Assembly (NCBI RefSeq): GCF_013364235.1
Contig: NZ_CP054919.1
Span: 7,985,603 to 8,049,602 of the forward strand
From: Kitasatospora sp. NA04385
GTDB lineage: Bacteria; Actinomycetota; Actinomycetes; Streptomycetales; Streptomycetaceae
Direction of reading: 5' to 3'
DNA: 64,000 nt
Of this stretch, positions 25,982-34,497 are shown in pieces. The translations under genes were made by a program, and so were the position numbers. Position 1 is the stretch's first letter, and each line of letters begins with the position of its first letter. The notes below the pieces were generated by a model, which saw only the letters and a list, made by a program, of their open reading frames with translations, did not search any database and had not been told where the DNA came from.

Positions 25982-26028
25982 TGGTCGTGGAGGGCGCGAC
26001 GGTCGGACGGTCAAGGGGGGTCGAGGCC

Positions 26029-26808
26029 TCAGAGGTCGGAGGGCGCCTCGACATCGGCGGCCGGGCCGTACTCGCCCAGGCTCAGCGTGGAGACCCCCTT
26101 GTAGCCGCCGCCCTCGCAGGTCAGCGTCAGCTCGGCGAGCCGACCCGCGCCGTCGACCAGCAGGTCGGTGGCGCACAGCTCGATGCGGCGCTCGGCGATC
26201 CGCATGCGCAGCTTCTCGCCGAGCGCGTCGGAGACCGCCGCCACCGGCAGTGCACCCGCCAGGTGGTAGGCCATCCCGCCGTTGCGGCTGTGCAGCTTCT
26301 CCAGGCCCAGGTAGGAGGCCGGGTCGGCCTCCAGCAGCGCCCGCACCATCGGGCGGTGGTCGGCCACCAGCGGCGCCCCGGCGTTGCGCGGGTGCTTCAC
26401 CCACTTCTCGCCGTCGACCCGGGTGTAGACCGCGTCCCGCGTGGTGGTGGTGTACACCTGCACCGGCGCGTCCCCGGCGAGCATGGCCAGGCCCATCGAG
26501 CTGGTCTGGACGTCGGACACGCCGACCGTGCCCTGGCCCCGGACGTGCACGTCGTCGTCGTAGGTCTCCACCGAGATCGCGGCCGAGAACGGCGCGACCG
26601 GCGCGGCGATCGCGGCCCGGAGCCCGTCCAGCTCCTGCGCCCGGTCGCCGCCGGTGGCGATGGCCGCGGCGGAGGCCGGGGAGCCGGACGGCGCGGCGTC
26701 GGCGGCCGGGGCGGCGGGGGAGGAGCCGGAGCAGCCCGTCAGCACGGCCGCCAGGACCGCCCCCGACACCGCTGCGGCGACCCCGCCCGCACGCGTCTTC
26801 ACCGACAC
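26029..26808 (-). CDS. LppX/LprAFG-like lipoprotein
   Basis: A 259-aa exported lipoprotein. The lipobox is VLTGC (Cys about 26), followed by an Ala/Ser/Pro linker and a beta-rich domain (about 60-259) with FSAAISVETYDDDVHVRGQG, VYTRVDGEKWVKHP and ELTLTCEGGGYKG. Mycobacterial LppX/LprG relatives carry lipids across the envelope; a similar carrier role is only inferred. Two cysteines (CATDLL, LTCEGG) may form a disulfide. GTG 26808 is preferred because GGAGG lies seven bases upstream; GTG 26814 is too close to it. Confidence 0.72.
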   Translation of the reverse strand: MSVKTRAGGVAAAVSGAVLAAVLTGCSGSSPAAPAADAAPSGSPASAAAIATGGDRAQELDGLRAAIAAPVAPFSAAISVETYDDDVHVRGQGTVGVSDVQTSSMGLAMLAGDAPVQVYTTTTRDAVYTRVDGEKWVKHPRNAGAPLVADHRPMVRALLEADPASYLGLEKLHSRNGGMAYHLAGALPVAAVSDALGEKLRMRIAERRIELCATDLLVDGAGRLAELTLTCEGGGYKGVSTLSLGEYGPAADVEAPSDL

Positions 26809-26940
26809 GACCACACCTCCACGAAAAACCCACGAATGGAACAGCGGTGCACACGTTCTCGCAGTTCACGGGCAAAACGCAAGTCAATTCGTGGACGAAC
26901 CCAGACAAGGGTAGATGCCCAGGTCGATGCCGGGCCGGAT

Positions 26941-26981
26941 CGGCCCGGCCCCCGCCCGGTTCGGCCCGGCCCCCGCCCGGA
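26941..26981. repeat. 21-bp tandem repeat at the end of the M15-like gene
   Basis: Two nearly identical copies of CGGCCCGGCCCCCGCCCGG plus two bases (26941-26961 and 26962-26981) abut the stop codon of the next gene. GC-rich slippage repeat; may also affect termination. Confidence 0.75.
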
Positions 26982-27977
26982 TCATTCGCGGAACCCGGCG
27001 TGCACGTGGTCGTGGTGGGTGTCGTCGCTGAAGAACTGGTTCGCCGTCCGCCCGCCGGACAGCAGCCGCGGACCGCCCACGTTGTACGAGCCGGCCGCCG
27101 CGGCCGCCCGCATGAAGGACTCCACCAACCCGGCCGGGGTCGCCGGGTCCACCACCGGGTGCCCCTCGATCCGCCAGGTGTCGAACGCCAGCCCGCGCGG
27201 GTGGTCGCTCGGCCGGTCGGTGCCGAACACCAGCAGCGGATGCCCCGAGCGCAGCACGCTCACCTCGAAGCCGTACGACCCGGCCAGCGTCAGCATCGCC
27301 GCCAGCGCCGCGTCGTGCACCTGCCCGGAGCGCACGTCCGCCACCGCGGCCGGCGGCAGCACGATCCGCGGCTGCGCCAGCACCCGCACCGCCGGGTCGG
27401 CCAGCGCGTCGGCGGCCCGGCCGGGATCGGACGGGTGCAGCGCGGTGACGTTCCAGTGCGGTTCGGCGCTGCTCAGCCGGACGTCGACCGTGCTGCCGCC
27501 GGACACCGGCGCGCCGTCCGGCCCGGCCAGCCACTGCCGGCACACCACCAGCACGCTCGCCGAATCCGCCAGCAGACCGCCGTACTGGGCGTACACCACC
27601 TCCAGCGCGGCCTGCGGCGCATCGGCCAGCAGCGCACCGGCCTGATCGGCCAGCGCCGGGTCCGCCCCGAGCGCCGCCACCCGCTGCCGGGCCGCCGCCA
27701 CCCCCTGCCCGCCCGGCGGCCACCCGCCGACCGCCTCCACCACCTGCACGGCCCGCAGCTTGACGTCCGGCCGCAACTCGCCCGGCCCCGGCTGCCAGGC
27801 GGCGGGGGAGGGGAACGCGGTGGCCGCCGCGGACGCCGTGGACGGGGTGGCCGCCGTGGTCGGGGCGGACGGGGTCGCGGAGCCGCTCGGGCGGGCGGTG
27901 GAGCAGGCCGTCAGGGCGCAGCCCAGACCGGCGAGCAGGACGGCGCGGCGGCCGGGCGGGGGAAGCGGTGCGCTCAC
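26982..27977 (-). CDS. Lipoprotein with M15-peptidase-like C-terminal domain
   Basis: A 331-aa lipoprotein. The lipobox is LTAC (Cys about 25), then an Ala/Thr/Ser/Pro linker, and a middle region (about 60-190) of unclear fold. The C-terminal part (about 195-331) has SDHPRGLAFDTW and DDTHHDHVHAGF, the His/Asp metal-site pattern of D-Ala-D-Ala carboxypeptidase (M15) type proteins. It would act at the outer membrane face on peptidoglycan peptides, but activity is inferred. Start GTG 27977 gives a proper lipoprotein signal; the SD is weak. Adjacent to but not overlapping the LppX-like gene. Confidence 0.7.
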   Translation of the reverse strand: MSAPLPPPGRRAVLLAGLGCALTACSTARPSGSATPSAPTTAATPSTASAAATAFPSPAAWQPGPGELRPDVKLRAVQVVEAVGGWPPGGQGVAAARQRVAALGADPALADQAGALLADAPQAALEVVYAQYGGLLADSASVLVVCRQWLAGPDGAPVSGGSTVDVRLSSAEPHWNVTALHPSDPGRAADALADPAVRVLAQPRIVLPPAAVADVRSGQVHDAALAAMLTLAGSYGFEVSVLRSGHPLLVFGTDRPSDHPRGLAFDTWRIEGHPVVDPATPAGLVESFMRAAAAAGSYNVGGPRLLSGGRTANQFFSDDTHHDHVHAGFRE

Positions 27978-28062
27978 CCGGCCAGTGTCGGCCGCGACCG
28001 GCCGCCGGGGCGGTTGCGACCCACCGCCGTGACCCGATGGAGTGCGGGCCGGGCCGAGCCGC

Positions 28063-28716
28063 TCAGCCGTCCAGCAGCCCCGCGGGGAACGCGGCGAGGA
28101 CCAGCCCGAGGCTCGTGGCGCCGAGCACGACCAGGACGCGGACGGTGGAGCGGCGGGTGAAGAACTCGACCCGCTCCGGGGCCAGCCGGGCCGTCAGCAG
28201 TCGGCCGCTGCGGTAGCCGCCGACGGTCAGCATCGCCAGGGCGATGCCGCCGACGAACGCCCCCGGACCGAACCAGACCGCCAGCCTGGTCCGGCAGTCG
28301 CCGCCGTCCGTGCAGCGCACCGCCACCAGTTCGCCCGGCTGCCGGTACCCCGCGCCGCGCAGCCGCCAGTGCTCCGCCGCGATGCCGGCCGGGCCGTCGG
28401 CGCCCCGCCCGCGGCAGTCGACCTGCCGGCTGGGCACCCGTCCCTTCGCGGTGTACACCTCGCAGGAGACGACCGCCATCCGGACCTCCGGCCGCTGGGC
28501 CGCCTCGGCCAGGCCGAGGAGCGCGGACGCCGCGTACCCGGCCGCGACCAGGCCCGCGGCCACCGCGGCCAGTGCCATGCCGAGGTTGAGCAGCGTCGGC
28601 TCGGGGGCCTGCCTGGTCAGCAGCCGCACCCACCGCCGGTGCGCCTGCGGGGGAGGGGCGGGCGGCGGTGCGGCGGGTGGAGGCGCGACGGACGGCGGGG
28701 CGACGGGCTCGGGCAC
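28063..28716 (-). CDS. Membrane protein, intact member of the window's paralogous family
   Basis: A 217-aa membrane protein of unknown function. A Pro/Ala-rich cytosolic start (PPSVAPPPAAPPP) is followed by helix 1 (about 48-70), an extracytoplasmic part with VSCEVYTAKGR, DCRGRG and GELVAVRCTDGGDCRTR, then two more helices (about 145-165 and 190-212). The same motif pattern is in the frameshifted gene at 10418-11076 and in the neighbour at 28793-29153. Cysteine spacing suggests disulfides outside the membrane. GTG 28716 has AAGGGA six bases upstream. Confidence 0.75.
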   Translation of the reverse strand: MPEPVAPPSVAPPPAAPPPAPPPQAHRRWVRLLTRQAPEPTLLNLGMALAAVAAGLVAAGYAASALLGLAEAAQRPEVRMAVVSCEVYTAKGRVPSRQVDCRGRGADGPAGIAAEHWRLRGAGYRQPGELVAVRCTDGGDCRTRLAVWFGPGAFVGGIALAMLTVGGYRSGRLLTARLAPERVEFFTRRSTVRVLVVLGATSLGLVLAAFPAGLLDG

Positions 28717-28792
28717 GGTGCTCCCTTGCTCTGCTGGTGTGGGGATGGCTGGACGGGCCGGACCGGGACGGGAGAGGGCGGGTGACGCGGTA

Positions 28793-29153
28793 TCAGGTCG
28801 GCATGTGCAGCATGTACGGCAGGGGCGCGGCGGCGGCCAGGACGAGCGCCGCGGCGGCCGCGACCGCGGCGGTCCGGACGGCCCGGGGCGAAGGCCCCCG
28901 GCGGGGCGGTGGTCAGGGCGGTCAGGGCGGCACCGGCCAGCAGCAGGCCGCCCAGGCCGCAGACGAGGGCCAGGACGTGGACGTGGTCGCCGCCCCCGGG
29001 CCGGGTGCAGGAGCCGTCCGCGGTGCAGCGGACCTCGGTGACGGTGCCCGCCCTCCCGCGCGTCGCGTCCCCGGTCTCCCGGACATGACGTCCCCGCCCT
29101 TCCCCGGACGCACCCGCCGCTGACGGTCTGACGGTCTGATGGCGTGATGGCAC
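28793..29153 (-). pseudogene. Truncated, frameshifted paralogue of the membrane-protein family
   Basis: Two frames together give a family-like protein: AGTVTEVRCTADGSCTRP and a helix (VLALVCGLGGLLLAGAALTAL) in one frame, then RAVRTAAVAAAAALVLAAAA and MLHMPT-stop in the frame one base on. Removing one C from the GCCCCGGG run near 28884 joins them. It lacks the first helix and part of the outer domain of the intact neighbour. The start is unclear: GTG 29153 lacks good coding bias after it, and ATG 29086 is in the other frame. Looks like a decayed tandem copy, or carries sequencing indels. Confidence 0.6.
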
Positions 29154-29252
29154 AACCTATCGCCCGGAGACCTGCGCGAACAGCCCGGACCTCGGCGGAT
29201 GGCGGTCCGTCAGGTGCATGGGCGCATGCGCGGGACGGCCGGGTGCGCGAAA

Positions 29253-29280
29253 GGCCCGGACCGCGGGTGCGGTCCGGGCC
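29253..29280 (-). terminator. gdhA terminator
   Basis: A perfect 12-bp stem GGCCCGGACCGC / GCGGTCCGGGCC with a four-base loop, followed on the minus strand by TTTCG; it starts 15 bases past the gdhA stop. Confidence 0.88.
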
Positions 29281-29294
29281 TCCCCGGGGGAGCG

Positions 29295-30674
29295 TCAGAT
29301 CAGGCCCTGGGCGAGCATCGCGTCGGCGACCAGTTCGAAGCCGGCGATGTTCGCGCCGACCACGTAGTTGCCGGGGCTGCCGTACTTCTCCGCGGTGGTG
29401 TAGCAGGAGTCGTGGATGTGCTTCATGATCTCGCCGAGGCGGGCCTCGGTGTGCTCGAAGGTCCACGAGTCGCGGGAGGCGTTCTGCTGCATCTCCAGCG
29501 CCGAGGTGGCCACGCCGCCGGCGTTGGCGGCCTTGCCGGGGGCGAAGGCCACGCCGGCCTCCTGGAAGACCCGGACGGCCTCGGGGGTGGTGGGCATGTT
29601 GGCGCCCTCGGCGACGGCCTTGACGCCGCTCCGGACCAGGGCGACGGCGTCCGCCTCGTGCAGCTCGTTCTGGGTGGCGCAGGGCAGCGCCACGTCGCAG
29701 GCGACGTTCCACACGCCGGTGCCGGACACGTACTTCACGTGCGAGCCGCGCGCCTCGGCGTAGTCGGAGACGCGGCCGCGGCGGGTCTCCTTGATCTCCT
29801 TGAGCAGGGCCAGGTCGATGCCCTTCTCGTCGACCACGTAGCCGGTCGAGTCGGAGCAGGTGAGCACGGTCGCGCCGAGCTGCTGGGCCTTCTCGATCGC
29901 GTAGATCGCCACGTTGCCGGAGCCGGAGACCACCACGCGCTGGCCGGCCAGGTTCTCGCCGCGGGTGCGCAGCATCTCCTCGGTGAACATCACGCAGCCG
30001 TAGCCGGTGGCCTCGGTGCGGGCCTGCGCGCCGCCCCAGCCCAGGCCCTTGCCGGTGAGCACGCCCGACTCGTAGCGGTTGGTGATCCGCTTGTACTGGC
30101 CGAACAGGTAGCCGATCTCGCGGCCGCCGACGCCGATGTCACCGGCGGGGACGTCGGTGTACTCGCCGAGGTGGCGGTGCAGTTCGGTCATGAAGGACTG
30201 GCAGAAGCGCATGATCTCGGCGTCCGAGCGGCCCTTGGGGTCGAAGTCGGCGCCGCCCTTGCCGCCGCCGATCGGCATGCCGGTGAGGGCGTTCTTGAAG
30301 ATCTGCTCGAAGCCGAGGAACTTGACGATGCCCAGGTTCACCGAGGGGTGGAAGCGCAGGCCGCCCTTGTACGGGCCGAGCGCGCTGGAGAACTCCACCC
30401 GGAAGCCGCGGTTGACGTGGATGCCGCCCCGGTCGTCGGACCACGGCACCCGGAAGATCAGCTGGCGCTCGGGCTCGCAGACGCGCTCGATGATCCGGGC
30501 GTCGACGAGCTCGGGGCGCTGCTGCAGTACCGGGCCGAGGGTTTCGAGGACCTCGCGGACCGCCTGGTGGAACTCGTTCTCGCCCTGGTTGCGGCGCAGG
30601 ACTTCCTGGTACAGCGGCTCGATCAGGCGGGCACCGGCGTCGGTGGACGCGGCAGGGCTGGGGGTGGCCGGCAT
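29295..30674 (-). CDS. gdhA: NADP-dependent glutamate dehydrogenase
   Basis: A 459-aa cytosolic enzyme making glutamate from 2-oxoglutarate and ammonium. GPYKGGLRFHPSVNLGIVKF and PIGGGKGGADFDPKG contain the substrate-binding lysines and the catalytic region; VVVSGSGNVAIYA is the Rossmann glycine motif, with Ser at a position used by NADP-type enzymes. Length matches the hexameric 450-aa class. ATG 30674 has GGAAGG ten bases upstream; the frame stays open far upstream, but that part is an untranslated leader. Nitrogen regulators such as GlnR may act, but I saw no certain site. Confidence 0.96.
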   Translation of the reverse strand: MPATPSPAASTDAGARLIEPLYQEVLRRNQGENEFHQAVREVLETLGPVLQQRPELVDARIIERVCEPERQLIFRVPWSDDRGGIHVNRGFRVEFSSALGPYKGGLRFHPSVNLGIVKFLGFEQIFKNALTGMPIGGGKGGADFDPKGRSDAEIMRFCQSFMTELHRHLGEYTDVPAGDIGVGGREIGYLFGQYKRITNRYESGVLTGKGLGWGGAQARTEATGYGCVMFTEEMLRTRGENLAGQRVVVSGSGNVAIYAIEKAQQLGATVLTCSDSTGYVVDEKGIDLALLKEIKETRRGRVSDYAEARGSHVKYVSGTGVWNVACDVALPCATQNELHEADAVALVRSGVKAVAEGANMPTTPEAVRVFQEAGVAFAPGKAANAGGVATSALEMQQNASRDSWTFEHTEARLGEIMKHIHDSCYTTAEKYGSPGNYVVGANIAGFELVADAMLAQGLI

Positions 30675-31056
30675 GCAGGCACAACCTTCCGTGATCGGAT
30701 GGTGCACGAGGGCGCTCCCGTCCCGGGAGTGCCCCTGGTCCTCCTCGCCGTTGAGGACCGTCGGCGGCGCGCCTGACACGCGCCGGTCGACGGGGTGGGA
30801 CCGGTGGTCTGCACCATTGTCCCAGTGCTGACCTGCGCGCATCGACGGTATGTCCACGATGTGAACGCCTGAATGGGTTATTTCGGTCACCCAAAAGGTA
30901 AAGCTTGGGCCATGGGTGCCCCATCTCAAGGGCTCTGCCGGTCAAACTCGGTGAATGGTATGAGTTTGCCGTGAGTTTCGGGCGTGTCCTGGGAGTTCCC
31001 GCTCGCCACCCGTCCCGGCGGCTTCTCGGCGGCCTCCCGACGACCCTCCCGGCGAC
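30675..31056. other. gdhA leader and promoter region
   Basis: No gene. The part at 30830-30970 is AT-rich for this genome and probably holds the gdhA promoter, making a leader of roughly 150-200 nt. I recognise no known riboswitch in it. The remainder is 3' flank of the alpha-glucosidase gene. Confidence 0.4.
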
Positions 31057-31092
31057 CCTTCCCGGCGGTCGGTCGACCGACCGCCGGGAAGG
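31057..31092 (-). terminator. Perfect 36-bp palindrome, terminator of the GH13 gene
   Basis: Arms of 18 bp with no loop base left over, centred on GTCGAC, about 18 bases beyond the GH13 stop. Best read as a terminator hairpin. Confidence 0.75.
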
Positions 31093-31109
31093 AGTGGAGC
31101 GGGCCGGGA

Positions 31110-32825
31110 TCAGTGCCGCGGCTGGATCCACCAGGCGGTGGTGGCCGGCGGCAGCACCCCGGGCGGGCAGGGGCCCGAGGAGAGCAGCGGCTGCCCGGTG
31201 ACCGGCGCCGGGGCCGGGGCGGTGCCGAAGTTGATCGCCACCAGCAGGCCGTCGCCCCGGACGAAGGCCAGCACGTTCGGCGGCGTCTCGATCCAGCGCA
31301 GCGTCCCCTCGCCCAGCTGCGGCAGCAGCCGGCGCAGGTGCAGCGCCTCCCGGTACAGGTGGTACGCCGAGGTGTGGTCGGCCAGCGCCCGCTCGGCGGT
31401 GTACCGGGCGAACGAGGCCGGCTGCGGTAGCCAGGTCGGCGCCGAGCCCTCCGGGCCGAACCCGTACGGCGCCTCGGCCCCGGCCCACGGCAGCGGGACG
31501 CGGCAGCCGTCCCGGATGCCCTTGCGGCTGCCGGTGCGGTGGAAGATCGGGTCGGTGATCACCTCGTCCGGCAGGTCGTCGACCTCCGGCAGGCCCAGCT
31601 CCTCGCCCTGGTACAGGTAGGCCGCGCCCGGCAGCGACAGCATCAGCAGCGCCGCGGCCCGGGCCCGCTCGGGGCTGCCGAACCTGGTCGTGGTGCGGAC
31701 CTGGTCGTGGTTGTTCAGCACCCAGGTCACCGTCGAACCGGTCGCCGTGATGTCCCGCACCGCCGCGTCGATCACCTGGTGGAAGTGCTCGGCGTCCCAC
31801 GGCGCGTGCAGCAGGTGGAAGAAGAACGCCTGGTGCAGCTCGTCCCCGCGCACGTACTTGGCCTGCTCGGCCGGGGTCGGCACCGAGGCCTCGCCGACCA
31901 GCAGCCGCTGCCGCCCGTCCAGCGCCGTGTACTCCTCGCAGATCGCCCGCCAGGAGCGCCACACCTCGTGCACCTCCGGCTGGTTCCAGGCCAGCGGGTT
32001 GACCGAGTCGCGGGTGCGCTCGTCCGCGTCCGGGTCCGGGGAGTCCGGCAGCTCCGGGTGCTTGAACAGGCCCGCCGCGACGTCGATCCGGAAGCCGTCC
32101 ACGCCCCGGTCCAGCCAGAACCGCAGCACCTTCTCGAACTCGACCGGCACCTCCGGGTTGCGCCAGTTCAGGTCCGGCTGCTCCGGGGTGAACATGTGCA
32201 GGTACCACTGGCCCGGAGTGCCGTCCGGCTCGGTGATCCGGGACCACGCCGGGCCGCCGAACATCGCCCGCCAGTTGTTCGGTGGCAGCTCGCCGTCCGC
32301 GCCCCGGCCGTCCGCGAAGTGGAACCTGGCCCGGGCGGTCGAGCCGGGGGCGGCGGCCAGCGCCTCCAGGAACCACGGGTGCTCGGCGGAGCAGTGGTTG
32401 GGCACGGTGTCCAGCACCAGGCGCAGGCCCAGCTTCCGGCAGTCCTCGACCAGCAGGTCGAAGTCCTCCAGGGTGCCGAACATCGGGTCGACGCCCTTGT
32501 AGTCGGCCACGTCGTAGCCGTGGTCGTGCTGCGGCGACGGGTAGAACGGGTTCAGCCACACCCCGTCCACGCCGAGCCGCTTCAGGTAGGGCAGTCGGGC
32601 CCGCACGCCGGGGAGGTCGCCGATGCCGTCGCCGTCGGAGTCCTGGAAGCTGCGCACGTAGACCTGGTAGATCACCGCCTTCCGCCACCACAGGGTGTCG
32701 GGGGCGGGCGGAGCCGACCGTTCCTCCGGGAGGACTCCGTCGGCGGTGAGGACGGCGGAGGCCTCCAGGGCCTCCAGGGGCCCGGTGGGGCGCGGCGGGT
32801 CGGCCGGGACGACGGACGTGATCAT
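31110..32825 (-). CDS. GH13 alpha-glucosidase
   Basis: A 571-aa cytosolic enzyme of the oligo-1,6-glucosidase/alpha-glucosidase type. Conserved GH13 regions: DTVPNHCS (region I), GFRIDVAAG with nucleophile Asp248, LLVGEAS with acid Glu312, and VLNNHDQV with the stabilising Asp. WWRKAVIYQVYVRSFQDSDG is the usual start of these enzymes. No signal peptide, so it cleaves imported maltose or isomaltose-type sugars. ATG 32825 has GAAGGTGA upstream. No transporter accompanies it. Divergent from a padR gene. Confidence 0.92.
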   Translation of the reverse strand: MITSVVPADPPRPTGPLEALEASAVLTADGVLPEERSAPPAPDTLWWRKAVIYQVYVRSFQDSDGDGIGDLPGVRARLPYLKRLGVDGVWLNPFYPSPQHDHGYDVADYKGVDPMFGTLEDFDLLVEDCRKLGLRLVLDTVPNHCSAEHPWFLEALAAAPGSTARARFHFADGRGADGELPPNNWRAMFGGPAWSRITEPDGTPGQWYLHMFTPEQPDLNWRNPEVPVEFEKVLRFWLDRGVDGFRIDVAAGLFKHPELPDSPDPDADERTRDSVNPLAWNQPEVHEVWRSWRAICEEYTALDGRQRLLVGEASVPTPAEQAKYVRGDELHQAFFFHLLHAPWDAEHFHQVIDAAVRDITATGSTVTWVLNNHDQVRTTTRFGSPERARAAALLMLSLPGAAYLYQGEELGLPEVDDLPDEVITDPIFHRTGSRKGIRDGCRVPLPWAGAEAPYGFGPEGSAPTWLPQPASFARYTAERALADHTSAYHLYREALHLRRLLPQLGEGTLRWIETPPNVLAFVRGDGLLVAINFGTAPAPAPVTGQPLLSSGPCPPGVLPPATTAWWIQPRH

Positions 32826-32906
32826 GCGTCACCTTCACGGGAGCGCGCGAGGGAGGTCGCGCTGACAGGCACGGGCCCCGCCTGACCTACCGTCAGTTCC
32901 TCGGGG

Positions 32907-32925
32907 ATACCTAGATGTTAGGTAT
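32907..32925. promoter_or_regulatory. Palindromic operator upstream of padR and GH13
   Basis: ATACCTA-gatgt-TAGGTAT, perfect 7-bp arms in an AT-rich patch between the divergent genes, 200 bases before padR and 80 before GH13. Candidate PadR or other repressor site. The rest of 32826-33126 holds no gene. Confidence 0.6.
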
Positions 32926-33126
32926 AGGCCAAAGAGCATGTCCAGGAGACGGGGGATGAAGATGTCACCTGTTGGGACGGAGAGTGCCACCAGTCGGGGC
33001 GAACCAGGGCGAATAAGGGGGCGCACGACGGGGTAGGGCAAAGCCAAGGAGAGCCGCCCGGCGTACGACCGACGAAGTTCGGCCGCACGGCGCACTCCCC
33101 CCACCCACCTCGAAGGGAGCACCCGA

Positions 33127-33630
33127 GTGCGGCTTCCGCTCCTCGCGCTGCTTGCCACCGGCCCCGCGCACGGCTACCAGCTCCGGCGCGCCCTGGAGTC
33201 CACGTTCGGCCCGGCCTACTCGCGCACCAACGACGGCCAGGTGTACGTCACGCTCGGCCGGCTGGAGAAGTCCGGGCTGATCGAGGGTCAGGACGTCGCC
33301 CAGGACGGCCGCCCGGCCAAGCGCGTCTTCGTCCTCACCGACGACGGCCGGCGCACGCTCGCCGACTGGTTCTCCCGCCCGGCCGAGGGCGGCAAGGTCC
33401 GCGAGGAGTTCTTCCTCAAGCTCGTGCTCGCCCCGCACACCCGCCTCGCCGACCCGCGCACCCTGATCGACCTCCAGCGCTCGCACTGCCTCGCCACCAT
33501 CCGCGGCCTGCACGCCACCGCCGACCAGGCCCCCGACCACGGCGTCTCCCGCCTGCTGATCGAGGGCGAGGTGCTCCACCTGCAGGCCGAACTCGACTGG
33601 CTGGAGCGCTGCCAGCAGGAGTTCACCTGA
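33127..33630 (+). CDS. PadR-family regulator
   Basis: A 167-aa regulator. The winged-helix domain (about 3-80) has LLALLATGPAHGYQLRRALE, GQVYVTLGRLEKSGLI and KRVFVLTDDGRRTL, all typical of PadR. The C-terminal helices (about 95-167) form the dimerisation part. The family usually represses a nearby efflux or detoxification gene, but no ABC exporter follows here. GTG 33127 has a GGAG seven bases upstream. A palindrome at 32907-32925 may be its own operator. Confidence 0.9.
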   Translation: MRLPLLALLATGPAHGYQLRRALESTFGPAYSRTNDGQVYVTLGRLEKSGLIEGQDVAQDGRPAKRVFVLTDDGRRTLADWFSRPAEGGKVREEFFLKLVLAPHTRLADPRTLIDLQRSHCLATIRGLHATADQAPDHGVSRLLIEGEVLHLQAELDWLERCQQEFT

Positions 33631-33658
33631 CCGGGCGCCCCTCCCCGCCGCTGGGCGC

Positions 33659-34408
33659 TCAGGGCAGGCTGGAGCGCATGCCGGTGAGCAGCCAGTCCAG
33701 GGCGCGGTGGAAGTCGCGTTCGCGCAGCAGGTGGTCGGGTTCCCGGGGGCGTTCCAGGAGGACGCCGGAGTCGGTGACGCCCGGGAGGTCGCGGACGGCT
33801 TCGGTGATCTCCTCGACCAGTTCGTCGGTGGTGGTGCCGGCCTGGTCGGCCTTCTCGGCCCAGTTCACCTCGGTGGCGGTGAAGCCGAAGGTGTACTGGA
33901 AGATCGCGGAGAGGGCCGCCATCGAGTCGGCCCCGGAGAGCGGGGAGGCGCGGGCGATCTCCAGGGCGCGGGCGGAGTAGCGGACCGAGTTCGGGCCGAT
34001 GTTCAGGTAATCGCCGTAGATCCGGATCGCCCACGGGTGGGCCAGCATCGCGGCGCGCCACGTCACGGCGAGGGCGCGCAGGCCGGACTCCCAGTCGCTG
34101 CCGTCGCCCGCCTCGGGCAGCACCATCTCGCCGGCCACCACGTCCAGCGCCAGCTCCAGCAGGTCGTCCTTGTCCGCGACGTACCAGTACAGCGACATCG
34201 GCGTGACGTCGAGCCGGGCGGCCAGCGCGCGCATTGAGAACTTCGCCTCGCCCGCCTCGTCCAGCAGCCGGACCGCCGCGGTGACGATCACCTCGCGGTC
34301 CAGGCCGCCCGCGCCGCCCCCGCCCGCCCGCGGGGAGCGGCGGCCGCGGACCGGACCGGGGGTGAGCCACACGCTCTTCTTGACCTGCGAGGCTCGCTTG
34401 GTGGCCAC
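33659..34408 (-). CDS. TetR-family repressor (TetR class C-terminal domain)
   Basis: A 249-aa regulator. The helix-turn-helix (about 40-85) reads IVTAAVRLLDEAGEAKFSMRALAARLDVT then SLYWYVADKDDLLEL, the form seen in true TetR/efflux regulators. The N-terminal 35 residues are basic and Gly-rich. It lies 90 bases after and in the same direction as the DHA2 exporter gene, and probably regulates it through the palindrome at 36093-36128. GTG 34408 has GGAG four bases upstream. Confidence 0.88.
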   Translation of the reverse strand: MATKRASQVKKSVWLTPGPVRGRRSPRAGGGGAGGLDREVIVTAAVRLLDEAGEAKFSMRALAARLDVTPMSLYWYVADKDDLLELALDVVAGEMVLPEAGDGSDWESGLRALAVTWRAAMLAHPWAIRIYGDYLNIGPNSVRYSARALEIARASPLSGADSMAALSAIFQYTFGFTATEVNWAEKADQAGTTTDELVEEITEAVRDLPGVTDSGVLLERPREPDHLLRERDFHRALDWLLTGMRSSLP

Positions 34409-34497
34409 GCTGCTCCTTCGCTTCGACGGGGTGTCACCACCGTACGGCCTGGGGCCGGACCGCCGACCGCCGGAGGGCCCCGGCGCGGGAAGGGTAG

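Noticed and set aside
28617..28792. Continuation of the frame beyond the helix of the truncated membrane paralogue
   Set aside because: Past the C-run it turns into Arg/Pro-rich text, while the other frame gives a clean helix and stop.
30675..30929. Upstream extension of gdhA to an ATG at 30929
   Set aside because: The added 85 residues have poor codon bias and cross the AT-rich promoter; the enzyme is complete from 30674.
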